Source of the DNA: Ktedonobacteria bacterium brp13
GTDB lineage: Bacteria; Chloroflexota; Ktedonobacteria; Ktedonobacterales; Ktedonobacteraceae
Length of the DNA stretch: 64,000 nucleotides
Assembly (NCBI GenBank): GCA_015099395.1
Contig: AP024096.1
Location: 1,984,001 to 2,048,000 of the forward strand
Reading direction: 5' to 3'
The position numbers and the translations under genes are program-made. Position 1 is the first letter of the stretch. Every line of letters starts with the position of its first letter. Shown here in pieces: positions 63,566-64,000 of this stretch. Under the pieces are notes generated by a model, which was given only the letters and a program-made list of their open reading frames with translations, had not been told where the DNA came from and did no database searches.

Positions 63566-64000
63566 TTAGTACCCTTGAGGCATCGGCTCGCCGGTCTCCA
63601 GTAACGTCTTCATGTTGCTGAGGATCCATGTCCAGCCGCCGCCCTGCAAGCCCTGATAGGTCGCAGTCTGGCCCTGGAAGTCCTCGTGGACCACGGTAAC
63701 CTTGGTAACGCCGCCGGGCATCGACTCCAGCTCCCACGTTACTCGGGTAGGCGCATCTTCGTTCATCGGGGGCCAGAGTGAGTGATAGGTGTGCACCAAC
63801 CGGTTGGGTGGCTCGGACGCAACCACCTCCCCCTCAACTATGGGGGAGCCATTCGGCATGTTATAGGTAAAAGGCGAGCCGACAGTGAGATCGGTCTTAA
63901 GCGTACAGCCATAGTAGTAGCGGGAGGTGAACTCCGACTTGGTGATCGCTTCCCACACCCGCTCCTGCGGAGCCTTGATGATGATCTGATAAACGAGCCG
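63566..64000 (-). CDS. SRPBCC-domain protein (AHSA1-like), start beyond the window
   Basis: At least 144 residues. The frame continues to the right edge (RLVYQIIIKAPQERVWEAIT) so the start is outside; the GTG at 63958 is internal. FTSRYYYGCTLKTDLTVGSP, PNRLVHTYHSLWPPM and TRVTWELESMPGGVTKVTVV form the helix-grip fold. Family members bind lipids or act as Hsp90 activator-like proteins; they often sit beside ArsR regulators. Confidence 0.85.
   Translation of the reverse strand, partial: RLVYQIIIKAPQERVWEAITKSEFTSRYYYGCTLKTDLTVGSPFTYNMPNGSPIVEGEVVASEPPNRLVHTYHSLWPPMNEDAPTRVTWELESMPGGVTKVTVVHEDFQGQTATYQGLQGGGWTWILSNMKTLLETGEPMPQGY

Noticed and set aside
1..64000. tRNA, rRNA, riboswitch and CRISPR genes
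   Set aside because: I scanned for conserved cores and for spaced repeats and saw none; a covariance-model search would be needed to exclude weak cases.

Overview
The window looks like an accessory, repeat-rich stretch of a large Chloroflexota genome, most likely class Ktedonobacteria. This is an inference from gene content, not from a marker gene: very many insertion sequences and IS scraps of different families, PQQ/YVTN beta-propeller proteins, NarL-type two-component pairs next to FtsX-type ABC exporters, MalT-like regulators and pentapeptide-repeat proteins. No rRNA, tRNA or CRISPR array was found. Most intact genes sit alone or in pairs between remnants of mobile DNA, and about a third of the window is broken genes.

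Layout. 0.1-4.2 kb: one tnpB gene split by two nested IS insertions (an IS481-like and an IS630-type element), both with recognisable target duplications. 4.25-6.0 kb: remnants of Tn3 and IS110 transposases. 6.3-9.9 kb: a berberine-bridge-like FAD oxidase, a TIGR01777 epimerase, a truncated DUF4267-like gene and a TetR regulator with a shared operator. 10.0-12.7 kb: an integrase-core transposase and a truncated tyrosine recombinase. 13.0-18.1 kb: a four-gene ABC exporter/histidine kinase/response regulator operon bounded by inverted IS630-type ends. 18.5-22.7 kb: an AT-rich island with an S-adenosylhomocysteine-hydrolase-like protein and small disordered proteins, bounded by an inverted repeated motif. 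23.5-25.6 kb: a PQQ beta-propeller gene between 219-bp inverted repeats. 26.2-31.7 kb: an NmrA-like protein, hypotheticals and further IS. 31.8-36.8 kb: a pentapeptide-repeat membrane protein, a secreted crystallin-like protein, a MITE, and a divergent DUF2268 protease/TipA-type MerR pair. 36.9-45 kb: a gene graveyard (IS1182, MalT-like, DrrA/DrrB-like, P450, IS701, IS5, histidine kinase and NB-ARC fragments) with an intact RibD/DHFR-like gene and an uncharacterised membrane protein. 45.7-48.2 kb: an IS6 element, then MerR plus beta-carbonic anhydrase joined by a textbook MerR promoter. 48.5-54.6 kb: a NarL two-component pair divergent from a GT39/DUF2156/GtrA envelope operon. 54.8-56.8 kb: TetR, peroxiredoxin and an SDR. 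57.6-60.3 kb: a beta-propeller gene with a TnpB element inserted in its signal peptide. 60.5-62.4 kb: a decaying ABC-2 exporter. 62.4-64.0 kb: an ISL3 scrap, DUF1801 and SRPBCC genes.

How the parts work together. The clearest functional units are the ABC/two-component cassette (probable sensing and export or resistance), the MerR-controlled carbonic anhydrase, the MerR-controlled DUF2268 protein, the TetR-controlled redox pair, and the GT39/DUF2156/GtrA operon for membrane or surface lipid modification. The most plausible undescribed system is the AT-rich island at about 18.5-22.7 kb. All family names come from reading the translated sequence by eye; no database search was run.
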